DNA from: Bifidobacterium choerinum
GTDB taxonomy: Bacteria > Actinomycetota > Actinomycetes > Actinomycetales > Bifidobacteriaceae
Direction: 5' to 3'
Length of the DNA stretch: 64,000 nt
Assembly (NCBI RefSeq): GCF_000741135.1
Contig: NZ_JGYU01000002.1
Location: 186,001 to 250,000, forward strand
In this document: piece by piece, positions 1 to 8,050 of the stretch
Layout of the letters: every line of letters begins with the position of its first letter
Numbering within the stretch: the stretch's first letter is position 1
The notes under the pieces: generated by a model
Database searches by the model: none
Told to the model about the DNA's origin: nothing
Seen by the model: the letters and a program-made list of their open reading frames with translations, nothing else
Program-made: the position numbers and the translations under genes

Positions 1-2
1 AG

Positions 3-764
3 ATGCCCGAGTATGCGCAGGAGGCGGCCGCGGTGCCGCGGTCCGAGGACGAACGGCGCGCGCTGCTGCGTGCGCTGATGAACGTGCGGCCGCCGATGCC
101 GGCGTCGGAGCGTTTCCTCGCGTTGCAGGACGGGCTGCTGTGCGACGAGGTGGAACGGCGCGGCATCGTCGACGTGTCCTCGATCAAGCCGAGCGCGCTC
201 GATCCGCGGTTGGCGGTGTGGCGCGGCGATATCACGCGGCTCAGGGTCGGCGCGATCGTCAACGCGGCCAATGCGGCGATGCTCGGCTGTTTCGTGCCGC
301 TGCACCGCTGCATCGACAACGCGATTCATTCCGCTGCGGGCGTGCAGCTGCGTCTGGCGTGCGCGGAGCTCATGCAGGGCCGCGAGGAGCCGACCGGCGA
401 GGCGCGGATCACGCCCGCCTTCGACCTTCCCGCCGATTATGTGGCGCACACGGTCGGTCCGATCGTCGCCGGCGCGCTCACCGCGCGCGACTGCGAGCTG
501 CTCGCCTCATGCTACCGCTCGTGCCTCGACGCCGCCGCGGCGGCGGGATGCGCGTCCATCGCGTCCTGCTGCATCTCGACCGGCGAATTCGGCTTCCCGC
601 ACGAACCTGCGGCGGCCATCGCCGTGTGGACCGTGCGCGCGTGGCTCGACGCGCACGAGGGAAGCGGACGGCCGATCGACCATGTGATCTTCGATGTGTT
701 TTCCGAACAGGACGAGCGACTCTACCGGAATCTGCTCGACGGATATGACGACAAGGAGGAATGA
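3..764 (+). CDS. Zinc-dependent macrodomain protein-ADP-ribosyl hydrolase
   Basis: Predicted cytosolic hydrolase that removes ADP-ribose from modified proteins. An N-terminal helical segment (about residues 15-60) precedes a macrodomain with NAANAAMLGC (about 87-96) followed by the zinc-macro signature: Cys96, His101 and Cys103 in GCFVPLHRCIDNAIH, the ligand set known from Zn-Macro proteins paired with SirTM sirtuins. The 253-residue length suits the family. The start is the first ATG visible (base 3); the window edge hides any upstream start, promoter or operon partner. The stop overlaps the start of the next gene, a class-M sirtuin, so writer and eraser are probably translationally coupled. 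Family assignment is firm; the physiological substrate (a lipoylated carrier protein in characterised systems) is inference. Confidence 0.88.
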   Translation: MPEYAQEAAAVPRSEDERRALLRALMNVRPPMPASERFLALQDGLLCDEVERRGIVDVSSIKPSALDPRLAVWRGDITRLRVGAIVNAANAAMLGCFVPLHRCIDNAIHSAAGVQLRLACAELMQGREEPTGEARITPAFDLPADYVAHTVGPIVAGALTARDCELLASCYRSCLDAAAAAGCASIASCCISTGEFGFPHEPAAAIAVWTVRAWLDAHEGSGRPIDHVIFDVFSEQDERLYRNLLDGYDDKEE

Positions 765-1621
765 TGACGATGGAACGGCGGCAGCATGAGGAGGTCGAAC
801 GCGCACGTGACGTGCTCGCCGGCGCGCGGCGTGTGCTCATCGGCGCGGGCAGCGGCCTGTCGACGGCCGCCGGCCTGTGTTACGGCGGCGAACGCTTCCG
901 GCGGCACATGGCGTCGTTCATCGAGCGCTACGGCATCACCGACATGTATTCGGCGGCATTCTACCCGTTCAAGGACGAGGCCGACAAGTGGGCATACTGG
1001 GCGCATCATGCGTCGGTGAACAATCTGGAGCAGCCGGCGCTGCCGCTGTACGAAGAACTGTATGACTGGGCGAAGGAACGCGACTATTTCGTGATGACGA
1101 CGAACGCCGACAGCCAGTTCGCCAAGGCCGGCTTCGACCCCGCGCGCATCTTCACGCCGCAGGGCGATTATGCGCACATCCAGTGCGCGCGCGGCTGCGA
1201 CGGCACCGTGTACGACGCGCGTGAGATCTTCGCTGTGATCGAACGTGACACGAACCCCGGCGAACGCACGCGCATCAGCGATCCGTCGCTGATTCCGCAC
1301 TGCCCGACCTGCGGCGGCCCGATGGCGATGCATCTGCGCATGGACGAATCGTTCGTGCAGGACGCGCAGTGGTATGCGCAGCAACGGCGGTACGTCGACT
1401 TCGTGCAGTGCGGCGCCGAACAGCCGACGGTGCTGCTGGAGCTCGGCGTCGGCTGGAACACGCCGACGTGGATCCGCCTGCCGTTCGAACGGCTCGCCCA
1501 GACGACCGGCATGCCGCTGGTCCGCATGAACCGTGACGATACCGCCATCGACCCGTCGGTGACTAACGGCATCGCGCTGGAGGGCGACATCGCGCAGCTG
1601 CTGCCTGCAGTGCTCGCATAG
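764..1621 (+). CDS. SirTM-class (class M) sirtuin, protein ADP-ribosyltransferase
   Basis: Predicted NAD-dependent sirtuin of the class that ADP-ribosylates rather than deacylates. Visible motifs are the NAD-binding GAGSGLSTAAGL near the N-terminus, TTNAD (about residue 115), and PQGDY where classical sirtuins have a catalytic His-Gly; the His is replaced by Gln (about residue 134). Two Cys pairs (CARGC and CPTC) form the zinc site. ATG codons exist at 761, 764 and 770; AAGGAGG at about 753-759 is too close to 761, so 764 or 770 is more likely. It overlaps the macrodomain gene, the arrangement known for the reversible ADP-ribosylation operons described in Staphylococcus and Streptococcus. The lipoyl-carrier and lipoate-ligase partners of those operons are not downstream and could only lie left of the window. 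Confidence 0.87.
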   Translation: MTMERRQHEEVERARDVLAGARRVLIGAGSGLSTAAGLCYGGERFRRHMASFIERYGITDMYSAAFYPFKDEADKWAYWAHHASVNNLEQPALPLYEELYDWAKERDYFVMTTNADSQFAKAGFDPARIFTPQGDYAHIQCARGCDGTVYDAREIFAVIERDTNPGERTRISDPSLIPHCPTCGGPMAMHLRMDESFVQDAQWYAQQRRYVDFVQCGAEQPTVLLELGVGWNTPTWIRLPFERLAQTTGMPLVRMNRDDTAIDPSVTNGIALEGDIAQLLPAVLA

Positions 1622-1691
1622 CGTGCACGCCCGCCCCTGTGGGCGACGGCTGTGGTAAGGTGGCTGATGCGGTCGAACGCCACGACCGCAT

Positions 1692-1762
1692 GCGGATGTA
1701 GTTCATCGGTAGAACGAAAGCTTCCCAAGCTTTAAAGGCGGGTTCGACTCCCGTCATCCGCT
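1692..1762 (+). tRNA. tRNA-Gly(CCC)
   Basis: The cloverleaf can be folded by eye. Acceptor 1692-1698 (GCGGATG) pairs with 1755-1761 (CATCCGC). D stem GTTC/GAAC is at 1701-1704/1712-1715. Anticodon stem AAAGC/GCTTT encloses the loop TTCCCAA, with anticodon CCC at 1724-1726. T stem 1738-1742/1750-1754 encloses TTCGACT. The CCA end is not encoded. Confidence 0.95.
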
Positions 1763-2105
1763 CTCTGAAATCGTTGGAAAATGGCCGTTTCTGGACCTCG
1801 AGACCCTATCGATCTGTACTATTTGCACGCTCTTCGCGCATCGATGTGCGCCAATGACGAGCCGGCGGCGGGCGACCTCGTTTGCGAACATCGGAGGGGA
1901 GTCGCGCGCCGGCCATGTTCGCAGACGGTGTCCGTTGCAAACACAACGGGGGCGAACCGCACCCATCGTGCTCGCGGAGGGCATCCATTGCGATCATCAG
2001 GTGTGTGCTACGTGTCGGACACGTTCGCATCGGCATATGCGCGGGCGGCGACGCTGTCGGGGGACAGCGGCGTCGCGCACGCTCGTTGTGATGTACGGTG
2101 AAGGC
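1763..2105. other. Intergenic gap without convincing genes
   Basis: About 340 bases between the tRNA and the SRAP gene. Open frames here have no ribosome binding site, no recognisable domain and unconvincing composition. No repeat of the tRNA 3' end or integrase was seen, so there is no sign of an integrated element at the tRNA. Confidence 0.4.
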
Positions 2106-2825
2106 ATGTGCGCGCATTATCTGGGATTGTCGGATGAGGAAGTCGATCGGCTCGTCGAACGGCTGAGCGGAGAACGACCCGAACGGCCGCCGGAGGAGCC
2201 CGAGTCGCGCCCCGCGGAGACCGCCGCGCCGCAGTATGAGCAGCGTGAGCTCGACTATCCGCAGTCGTCGCAGTCGTCGGAACGACCGCGCGGGGAGCGC
2301 CAACTGATCGACGTGTATCCGAAGGCGGTGTCGCCGGTCATCGTGCCGACCTTCGACACGGCGGTCGGCGTCACGGCGCTGGCGCCCGGCGCGTTGGAAC
2401 GCGCGGATCTGGCGTGGGGATACGGTACGCAGTGGAATCCGCAGCCGATCTTCAACACGCGCATCGAAAGCGCGGACAAGCCGATCTGGCGCGCGTCGAT
2501 GGAACATGACCGCTGCGTCATCGCCTGCCGTCGTTTCTACGAGTCGAGCGGTACCGAGACGCGTGTCAGCGAACGCACCGGCCGTGTCATCAAACAGCAG
2601 TATCTGTTCGCGATTCCGGACATGCCGATCATGTTCATCGGCGGCATCCGGCGCGGCGATGAGTATTCGATGGTCACGACGCGCGCGAACGCCGCGATGG
2701 CTCCGGTGCATCCACGGATGCCGCTCATCCTGCATCCGACCGAGCTGACGACGTGGCTCGGGCCGGCGTACATGCGTCTCGCCGACCGTTCCGCCGTGCC
2801 GCTCGTCGCATGCAAGGCGGGGTAG
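2106..2825 (+). CDS. SRAP-family abasic-site processing protein (YedK/HMCES-like)
   Basis: Predicted to crosslink covalently to abasic sites in single-stranded DNA through Cys2 and shield them. The start at 2106 is set by chemistry: the family needs Met-Cys at the N-terminus, and ATG-TGC occurs here although the frame is open further upstream. Other family residues are visible: Asn117 in FNTRIES, Glu146 in RRFYES, His202 in VHPRMPLIL. The protein is 239 residues. Residues of about 22-65 are a Glu/Pro/Gln-rich, probably disordered insertion, and the usual MCGR is MCAH, so it is a divergent member. The Shine-Dalgarno is weak (GAAGG). No SOS box was identified upstream. Confidence 0.88.
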   Translation: MCAHYLGLSDEEVDRLVERLSGERPERPPEEPESRPAETAAPQYEQRELDYPQSSQSSERPRGERQLIDVYPKAVSPVIVPTFDTAVGVTALAPGALERADLAWGYGTQWNPQPIFNTRIESADKPIWRASMEHDRCVIACRRFYESSGTETRVSERTGRVIKQQYLFAIPDMPIMFIGGIRRGDEYSMVTTRANAAMAPVHPRMPLILHPTELTTWLGPAYMRLADRSAVPLVACKAG

Positions 2826-2961
2826 CAGCCGACGGGTGCCGCGGCGTCTGCGGCGCGCGGTCAGGGACTCCGTTATGCTGTTAGGCGTTTCATGTGAAAC
2901 ATTCGCAATCGATAACGATATAAGCAACGATATAAGCGCGGTGCACAGGCGAGGTGGGAAG

Positions 2962-4170
2962 ATGGCGAACGCGATAGTCAATTCATCGAACGGATCGAAG
3001 GCGGACGGCGGCGGCCACGGTCTCGGCCTGTTCGCGCTCGCCGCCGGCGCCTTCGTGTTCGGCGCGGCTGAGTTCGTCATGATGGGCATCCTGCCGCAGG
3101 TCGCACAGGCGCTGCAGGTGAGCATCCCCTTCGCCGGCAACTTCATCTCGGCGTACGCGATCGGCGTGTGCGTGGGCACATTGCTGCTGATCTTCGGGCG
3201 CAGGATCCCGCCGCGCTCGCTCATCATCCTGTTCATGGCGATCGCCTTCATCGGCAACGCGCTGAGCGCGGTCGCCGTCAACGCGCCGATGATGATCGTC
3301 GCGCGTTTCATCGCCGGCTTCCCGCACGGCGCGTTCTTCGGCACGGCGACGCTCATCGCGAAGCTGCTCGCGCGGCGGGGCAGGGAGGCGCAGGCTGTGG
3401 CGTCGATGGTCACCGGGCAGACGGTGGCGAACATGCTCGGCGTGCCGGCCGGAACGTTGCTCGCCGAACATCTGTCCTGGCATCTCGCGTTCGCCTCGCT
3501 CGCCGTCTGCGCCGTCGTCACCGGCGTGCTCGTGCGCGTGTGGGTGCCGTTCATCGCGCCCGCCGACGACGCCGGTCTCGGCGGCCAGTTCGCGTTCCTG
3601 CGCAAACCCGGGCCGTGGATGGTGCTCGTCGCCGTCTTCGTCGGCAACGTGGGCATCTTCTGCTGGTGGAGCTACGTCAGCCCGTGGCTGCAGCATGTGG
3701 GCGGATGGCCGGATACGACGGTCTCCGCACTGATGATGCTCGCCGGCTTCGGCATGGTCGTCGGCGGCCTGATCGGCGGCCGCGTCTGCGACCGCTGGAA
3801 TCCGGGCGCCACGTCGGCGCTCGGCCAGCTCGTCGCCTGCGTGGGGCTGCTCGCCGTCTTCCTGATCCCCGGCTCGCGCGTGAGCACGGCGATCCTCACC
3901 TTTGTGATCTCCTTCGGCCTGTTCTTCGTCTCCGCGCCGCAGCAGCTCATCATGGCCGAATGCGGGGGGCTTATCGGCGGCGCCGCCGTGCAGATCGCGT
4001 TCAACTTCGGCAACGCCGTCGGCTCGATGGTGGGCGGCTCCGTGCTCGACGCATCGCATATGAACTACCACTATCCGGCGCTGAGCGGCGTGCCCTTCGC
4101 CGCGCTCGCCGTCGTGCTGCTCGCGCTGTACAGCCGCATGGAGCGCGCGAAGATCGAGGTGGGTGAATGA
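2962..4170 (+). CDS. MFS transporter, DHA1/AraJ-like exporter
   Basis: A 402-residue inner-membrane protein with about 12 hydrophobic segments. The opening LGLFALAAGAFVFGAAEF and the first-half loop ARFIAGFPHGAFFG are typical of DHA1 arabinose-efflux/drug-exporter families (AraJ, YdhP). Start chosen at 2962 because GAGGTGGGAAG precedes it and the additional upstream frame is not protein-like. Substrate unknown; sugar or small-molecule efflux is the family expectation. Its stop overlaps a 31-codon open frame by ATGA. Confidence 0.82.
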   Translation: MANAIVNSSNGSKADGGGHGLGLFALAAGAFVFGAAEFVMMGILPQVAQALQVSIPFAGNFISAYAIGVCVGTLLLIFGRRIPPRSLIILFMAIAFIGNALSAVAVNAPMMIVARFIAGFPHGAFFGTATLIAKLLARRGREAQAVASMVTGQTVANMLGVPAGTLLAEHLSWHLAFASLAVCAVVTGVLVRVWVPFIAPADDAGLGGQFAFLRKPGPWMVLVAVFVGNVGIFCWWSYVSPWLQHVGGWPDTTVSALMMLAGFGMVVGGLIGGRVCDRWNPGATSALGQLVACVGLLAVFLIPGSRVSTAILTFVISFGLFFVSAPQQLIMAECGGLIGGAAVQIAFNFGNAVGSMVGGSVLDASHMNYHYPALSGVPFAALAVVLLALYSRMERAKIEVGE

Positions 4171-4262
4171 GCGCCGCCGTCCTCGACAAGCCGAACATCT
4201 ACGGCAAGATCATCATGATGTCCAACGGCGCCCCCATCGCCGAAGCCGTGGCCTCGATCTGA
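4167..4262 (+). CDS. 31-residue small ORF coupled to the MFS gene, possible gene remnant
   Basis: ATGA overlap with the MFS stop codon gives a 31-residue frame (MSAAVLDKPNIYGKII...ASI) with codon use similar to neighbours. No family recognised. It may be the surviving N-terminus of a longer gene lost by deletion, since the following 500 bases hold two more gene fragments. Could equally be a chance frame. Confidence 0.3.
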   Translation: MSAAVLDKPNIYGKIIMMSNGAPIAEAVASI

Positions 4263-4274
4263 TCTTCATCGTCG

Positions 4275-4424
4275 TCAGAGCAGGTTTTTCATCAGATCTT
4301 CGGAACTGGTGAAAGACCGTCCTTCATATGCATCCACCTGACGGTGTGCCTCGATGCTTTCCGCGGGCTCGCGGGTGATCTTGAACGGCATGCCGTTGTC
4401 GCGGATGGATTGGCGAAGGAACAG
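4275..4424 (-). pseudogene. RelB/DinJ-type antitoxin C-terminal remnant
   Basis: The minus-strand frame encodes LFLRQSIRDNGMPFKITREP..., which matches the conserved C-terminal part of RelB/DinJ antitoxins (normally ...NLFLRQAI..GGIPFEI...). Upstream in the same frame the expected ribbon-helix-helix N-terminus is absent and replaced by unrelated sequence. No RelE/YafQ toxin lies downstream. It is therefore a decayed toxin-antitoxin relic; the open frame continues to 4586 but that part shows no family resemblance. Confidence 0.6.
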
Positions 4425-4548
4425 GTCGCATGTGGGCGATGTGCGCTGACCTTGTGCCTTATCTGTTACGATGCCGGCATGGGCTTGGGACGTATGAGCC
4501 TTGGTGGTCCATGCAATCGACATGACGAACACAAGGAAGTGATGTGCA

Positions 4549-4791
4549 ATGCCGGATCGGTCTTGGTTGAACCGATACGAGGCCATTCGGCGTCAACTGG
4601 ATGCCGTCACTGATTTCGCGCGGTATTTCACCGAACCCACCATCGGTGCGGTGTCGGTGGATGTGTTGTCGTTGGGGGACTTGCATCTTCCCACCGGCCG
4701 AATCATCGCCTGTGATCCGATGACGGAGTTGGAGGATGCGCAGCCCTATATGCGGACGGTGCCGCCCGGTGTCTATCCGGTGCAGGCATGA
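4549..4791 (+). pseudogene. Truncated DUF4241 protein
   Basis: An 80-residue frame with AAGGAAG about 12 bases before the ATG. The C-terminal half, LPTGRIIACDP...TVPPGVYPVQA, is the recognisable N-terminal motif of DUF4241 proteins, which normally continue for well over 100 more residues. Here the frame stops at once and is followed four bases later by the end of the convergent ogt gene, so the 3' part has been lost. Function of the family is unknown; several members sit near toxin/immunity loci. It may still be expressed, but it is not a full-length family member. Confidence 0.6.
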
Positions 4792-4794
4792 TCG

Positions 4795-5277
4795 TCAGTC
4801 GGCTTCTACCGCGCGCATCTCCATCAGCAGCAGCGCGCGCTTCATCTCCACGCCGTAGGCGTAGCCGACGAGGTTGCCGTTGGCGCCGACGACGCGGTGG
4901 CACGGCACGATGAACGGCAGCGGATTGCGGTTGTTCGCGGAGCCCACCGCGCGCACAGCCTTCGGACGTCCCACGGCCTGCGCGATCTGCGCGTAGGTGC
5001 GCGTCTGGCCGTACGGGATCTGCCGCAGCGCATGCCATACGGCGCGCTGGAACGGCGTGCCGAAGGTGAACGCGATCGGCACGGTGAACTCACGCAGCTC
5101 GCCGGCGAAGTATCGTTCGAGTTCGTCGAAGGTCCTGTCGGTGAGCGTCGTGGGCTCGCCGTCGCCGTCGTGTTCGTGGTCTTCATGGGTGACGATGTGC
5201 AGTCCGGTGACCGCATCATCCTGCCAATCGATCCTCACGGGGCCGTAGGTGCCCATATACGTCGCAAATCCCTGCAT
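4795..5277 (-). CDS. ogt: Methylated-DNA--protein-cysteine methyltransferase
   Basis: A 160-residue suicide enzyme that transfers the alkyl group from O6-alkylguanine to its own Cys. The active-site PCHRVVG (Cys126) is present with the upstream helix-turn-helix (YGQTRTYAQIAQAVGRPKAVRAVGSA) and the Asn-rich hinge NNRNPLPFIV. Start chosen at 5277 because AGGAGG lies directly upstream; the longer frame to 5661 has no support. Single gene facing the truncated DUF4241 remnant. No Ada domain, so it is the Ogt type. Confidence 0.93.
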   Translation of the reverse strand: MQGFATYMGTYGPVRIDWQDDAVTGLHIVTHEDHEHDGDGEPTTLTDRTFDELERYFAGELREFTVPIAFTFGTPFQRAVWHALRQIPYGQTRTYAQIAQAVGRPKAVRAVGSANNRNPLPFIVPCHRVVGANGNLVGYAYGVEMKRALLLMEMRAVEAD

Positions 5278-5390
5278 GACGTCCTCCTCGTTGACGGTGC
5301 GTATGTTGCCCTGATTATAGAAGGCGGTCTGCTGATGCTCGCCGTCGCGACGCGAACGCTCACTGATTCTGCGTAATCGGGGACGCCGAT

Positions 5391-6128
5391 TCAGGCGGAA
5401 CGCAGCGTCTTGTCGGCCTCGTCGACGATACGCAGCGTGTTGAGGGTACGCGGATAGCCGATGTACGGCAGGCACTGTAGCGTGACCTTGCGCAGGAAGT
5501 CGGCGTCGTTTCCCAGGCCGATGTTCGCCTTCGCGTGGGCGAATAGCTGCGGCTCGACGCCGCCTTGGGCGGACAGATAGCAGAACGTGACCATCTCGCG
5601 CTGGGCGTTCGTCAGGCCGGTGCGCGTATAGTAGTCGCCGAAGCAGTTGTCGGCGAGCCAATAGTTGACCTTGCTGCGTTCGTAGCTCTTGTCCATGCCG
5701 GTGCCGAAGAGCTCCACCTGCTTCGCGTTGCCGGCCTCGAGGCGGTCGTCCATCGTCGTCGTGGTCTGGTCGGGCAGCGGCAGGCTCACGCCGCGCGCCT
5801 CGAGCACATCGTTCGTGATGCCGAGGAACGGGCGCACGCGTCCCAGGCCAAGGTAGTCGACGGCTTGATAGACGACCTCCTTCGCCTCGACCGGCGAGAG
5901 GCCGGCGTCGAGCGCGCGCGTCAGCTGGATGCGGAACTCGTCGGTGCCCTGGCAGCCGAGCAGTGTCGCGAGGATCGCGAGATACCGCGTCTCGGGATCG
6001 AGCCTCGTGTCCGGATCTTGCGCGACCTCCTCGTCGGCGAAATGCAGCAGGCGGTCGACGAAGTGCGGGTCGGTGCGGATGAGTTCGTCGTTCGGATTGT
6101 GGTCGGGATCGGTGGTGTGCTGCGTCAT
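5391..6128 (-). CDS. Carboxymuconolactone decarboxylase-family protein
   Basis: 245 residues with two CMD-like halves (RYLAILATLLGCQGTDEFRIQLTRALDAGLS..., and AQREMVTFCYLSAQGGVEPQLFAHAKANIGLGN...). CMD proteins form helical oligomers and include decarboxylases and AhpD-like disulphide reductases. The AhpD CxxC is not visible, so a reductase role is not supported. Start at 6128 (MTQHTTD) follows CCAGGT; the longer frame has no ribosome site. It lies 129 bases downstream of the cupin gene on the same strand and is probably co-transcribed with it. Confidence 0.8.
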   Translation of the reverse strand: MTQHTTDPDHNPNDELIRTDPHFVDRLLHFADEEVAQDPDTRLDPETRYLAILATLLGCQGTDEFRIQLTRALDAGLSPVEAKEVVYQAVDYLGLGRVRPFLGITNDVLEARGVSLPLPDQTTTTMDDRLEAGNAKQVELFGTGMDKSYERSKVNYWLADNCFGDYYTRTGLTNAQREMVTFCYLSAQGGVEPQLFAHAKANIGLGNDADFLRKVTLQCLPYIGYPRTLNTLRIVDEADKTLRSA

Positions 6129-6257
6129 GATGACCTGGTTTCTTGAAGAATCGGATGGCAACGAAAATAGGTAAACGTAGGGGAAAGGCGGCTCGCGTTG
6201 GAGGTCGCGAGCCGCCGGATGGGGGAATTATTCAGGGGTAGGTCTTATTGCGCCGGC

Positions 6258-6701
6258 TTAGGCGAGCTTGTTGTACTCGTCCTCGTCGACCGGCTCGAGC
6301 CACTCGTTGCTCTTGCCCTCACCGGGCACGTCGATGGCGATGTGCGAGAACCAGCTGCCCGGTGCGGCGCCGTGCCAGTGCTTCGTGTTCGCCGGGATGT
6401 GCACGACGGTGCCCGGCGTCATCGCGATCGGCTCCTGGCCTTCGATCTGCGCGTAGCCGCGTCCGCCGACGCAGATGAGCATCTGGCCGCCGCCCTTCGT
6501 GGCGTGGTGGATGTGCCAATGGTTGATGCAGCCGGGGTCGAAGGTGACGTTGGCCATGCGCACCTGTTCACCGGAGATCGGTGCGAGCCAGCTCCTGCCG
6601 GTGAAGTACTGCGCATAGGCGTCGTTCGGTGCGCCCACCGGGAGCATCAGCGACTGTGCGTATGCGGTCGGCACGCCGACCGGAACCGGATAGTTGTTCA
6701 T
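6258..6701 (-). CDS. Small cupin-domain protein
   Basis: 147 residues, single cupin barrel. Motif 1 is visible as HWHIHHATKGGGQMLICVGGRG, carrying metal-binding His residues, and motif 2 as PGTVVHIPANTKHWHGA. TGGAGG about 8 bases before the ATG sets the start. Small cupins encoded next to CMD-family genes are a common pair in LysR-controlled redox clusters; the reaction is unknown and often involves quinone or aldehyde-type substrates. Same strand and direction as the CMD gene downstream. Confidence 0.85.
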   Translation of the reverse strand: MNNYPVPVGVPTAYAQSLMLPVGAPNDAYAQYFTGRSWLAPISGEQVRMANVTFDPGCINHWHIHHATKGGGQMLICVGGRGYAQIEGQEPIAMTPGTVVHIPANTKHWHGAAPGSWFSHIAIDVPGEGKSNEWLEPVDEDEYNKLA

Positions 6702-6896
6702 GATTGTGCCTCCATGGTTGCCATTGCGCGGCGGCCGGCGCTGTTTTGCGTCGTCGCGTCCGTGCGTTGCTAGGGCATAGTATGGGACTGATTTTCATAT
6801 GCAGCAAATCGTAAAACTGCATACGATGCATGATTGTTGTGCATATGTTCGGCTGTGCGGATGCAGATGCATGCCATCACGTCCGAGGGCGTCCGA

Positions 6897-7883
6897 TCAC
6901 AGGTTGCGGTCGAAGAACTGCCCGATCGCGTTGAACGGAATTGCGTTGAGATTGTCATACAGATCGGTGTGGTTCGCGCCCGGAATGATCAGCAGCTTCT
7001 TGTTCGCCGGGTTCACGCCATGCTCGAGCTTGTCATAGGCGGTTTTTGAGAAGTACGGCGAATGGGCCTTCTCGCCGTGGGCGAGCAGCACCGGGTTCTC
7101 GATCTCGTCGATGTAGCTCAGCGGCGGCATGTTCATGAACGACAGCGCGGAGGTCATGTCCCAGCCGGCGTTCGAGTTCACCGAACGAGCGTGGTAGCCG
7201 CGCGGCGTCTTGTAGTAGGCGTGGTAGTCCCTGACGAACTGCGGTGCGTCGTCGGGCAGCGGGTCGACGACGCCGCCGGCGCGCGCATAGTCGCCGTTCG
7301 CGTAGTCCTCGGTGCGCTGCTTGGCCAGCTGCGCGCGCGTCGCGTTGCGCTTGGGCGGCGAATCGTCGGCGTCGAAGTAACCGTTCGCGGTGACGCGGCT
7401 CATGTCGTACATCGTGCTTGCCACGGTCGCCTTGATGCGCGGATCGTTCGCGCCCGCGTTGAGCGCCATGCCGCCGAAGCCGCAGATGCCGAGGATGCCG
7501 ATGCCCTCTGGGTCGACGTCGCGACGGTTCGCGAGATAGTCAACGGCGGCCGAGAAGTCCTCGGTGTTGATGCCCGGCGAGGCGACGGCGCGCGGCGAGC
7601 CGTCCGATTCGCCGGTGAACGACGGGTCGAACGCGATCGTGAGGAAGCCGCGTTCGGCGAGCGTCTGCGCGTACAGGCCGCTGGCTTGCTCCTTGACGGC
7701 GCCGAAGGGGCCGCAGACGGCGATCGTCTTGAACTTGCCGTTCGCCGGTGTGCGCTCCGGCTCGTAGACATCGGCGGCCAGTTCGATGCCGTAGCGGTTG
7801 TGGAACGTGATCTTGCTGTGCTCGACCTTGTCGCTCTGCGGGAATACCTTGTCCCAGACCGGCGTCAGCTCCAGTGTCGTCAT
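6897..7883 (-). CDS. Alpha/beta hydrolase with Cys nucleophile (dienelactone-hydrolase/YcjY-like)
   Basis: 328-residue cytosolic hydrolase. The nucleophile elbow is GICGFGG, so Cys replaces the usual Ser, as in dienelactone hydrolases and the YcjY group; GANHTDLYD near the C-terminus holds the likely catalytic His. AAGGAGAT before 7883 fixes the start. It is divergent from a LysR gene across a 167-base AT-rich region, the classic regulator-target arrangement. Substrate unknown. It heads the leftward series with cupin and CMD genes, but a 195-base gap to the cupin leaves co-transcription uncertain. Confidence 0.82.
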   Translation of the reverse strand: MTTLELTPVWDKVFPQSDKVEHSKITFHNRYGIELAADVYEPERTPANGKFKTIAVCGPFGAVKEQASGLYAQTLAERGFLTIAFDPSFTGESDGSPRAVASPGINTEDFSAAVDYLANRRDVDPEGIGILGICGFGGMALNAGANDPRIKATVASTMYDMSRVTANGYFDADDSPPKRNATRAQLAKQRTEDYANGDYARAGGVVDPLPDDAPQFVRDYHAYYKTPRGYHARSVNSNAGWDMTSALSFMNMPPLSYIDEIENPVLLAHGEKAHSPYFSKTAYDKLEHGVNPANKKLLIIPGANHTDLYDNLNAIPFNAIGQFFDRNL

Positions 7884-7979
7884 CGGTGATCTCCTTCGTG
7901 AAGGGCCGCGCGTCATGTGCGATGGCGTGTGGCTTGCGCGTCATGGTGATGTCTTGTGATTGTCAGTATCGGCAGCATC

Positions 7980-8011
7980 GCGTTATAACGCAAATGGTTA
8001 TTTGCTATAAT
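7980..8011 (+). promoter_or_regulatory. Divergent LysR-type control region with -10 TATAAT
   Basis: Perfect palindrome GCGTTATAACGC at 7980-7991, then ATAAC-N7-GTTAT (7985-8001), which fits the LysR T-N11-A layout. TATAAT at 8006-8011 sits 39 bases before the LysR start. The region is strongly AT-rich against a GC-rich background. It probably serves both the LysR gene and the divergent hydrolase. Confidence 0.55.
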
Positions 8012-8050
8012 CATTATTTAATTAAAGAATAACGTTGCGAAGGGAAGCCG

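Noticed and set aside
1692-1762. tRNA-Gly as an attachment site for an integrated element
   Set aside because: No integrase, no repeat of the tRNA 3' end was seen within the following kilobases, and downstream genes are ordinary.
1781-2101. A 106-codon frame between the tRNA and the SRAP gene
   Set aside because: No Shine-Dalgarno, Cys/Arg/His-rich random composition, no family resemblance.
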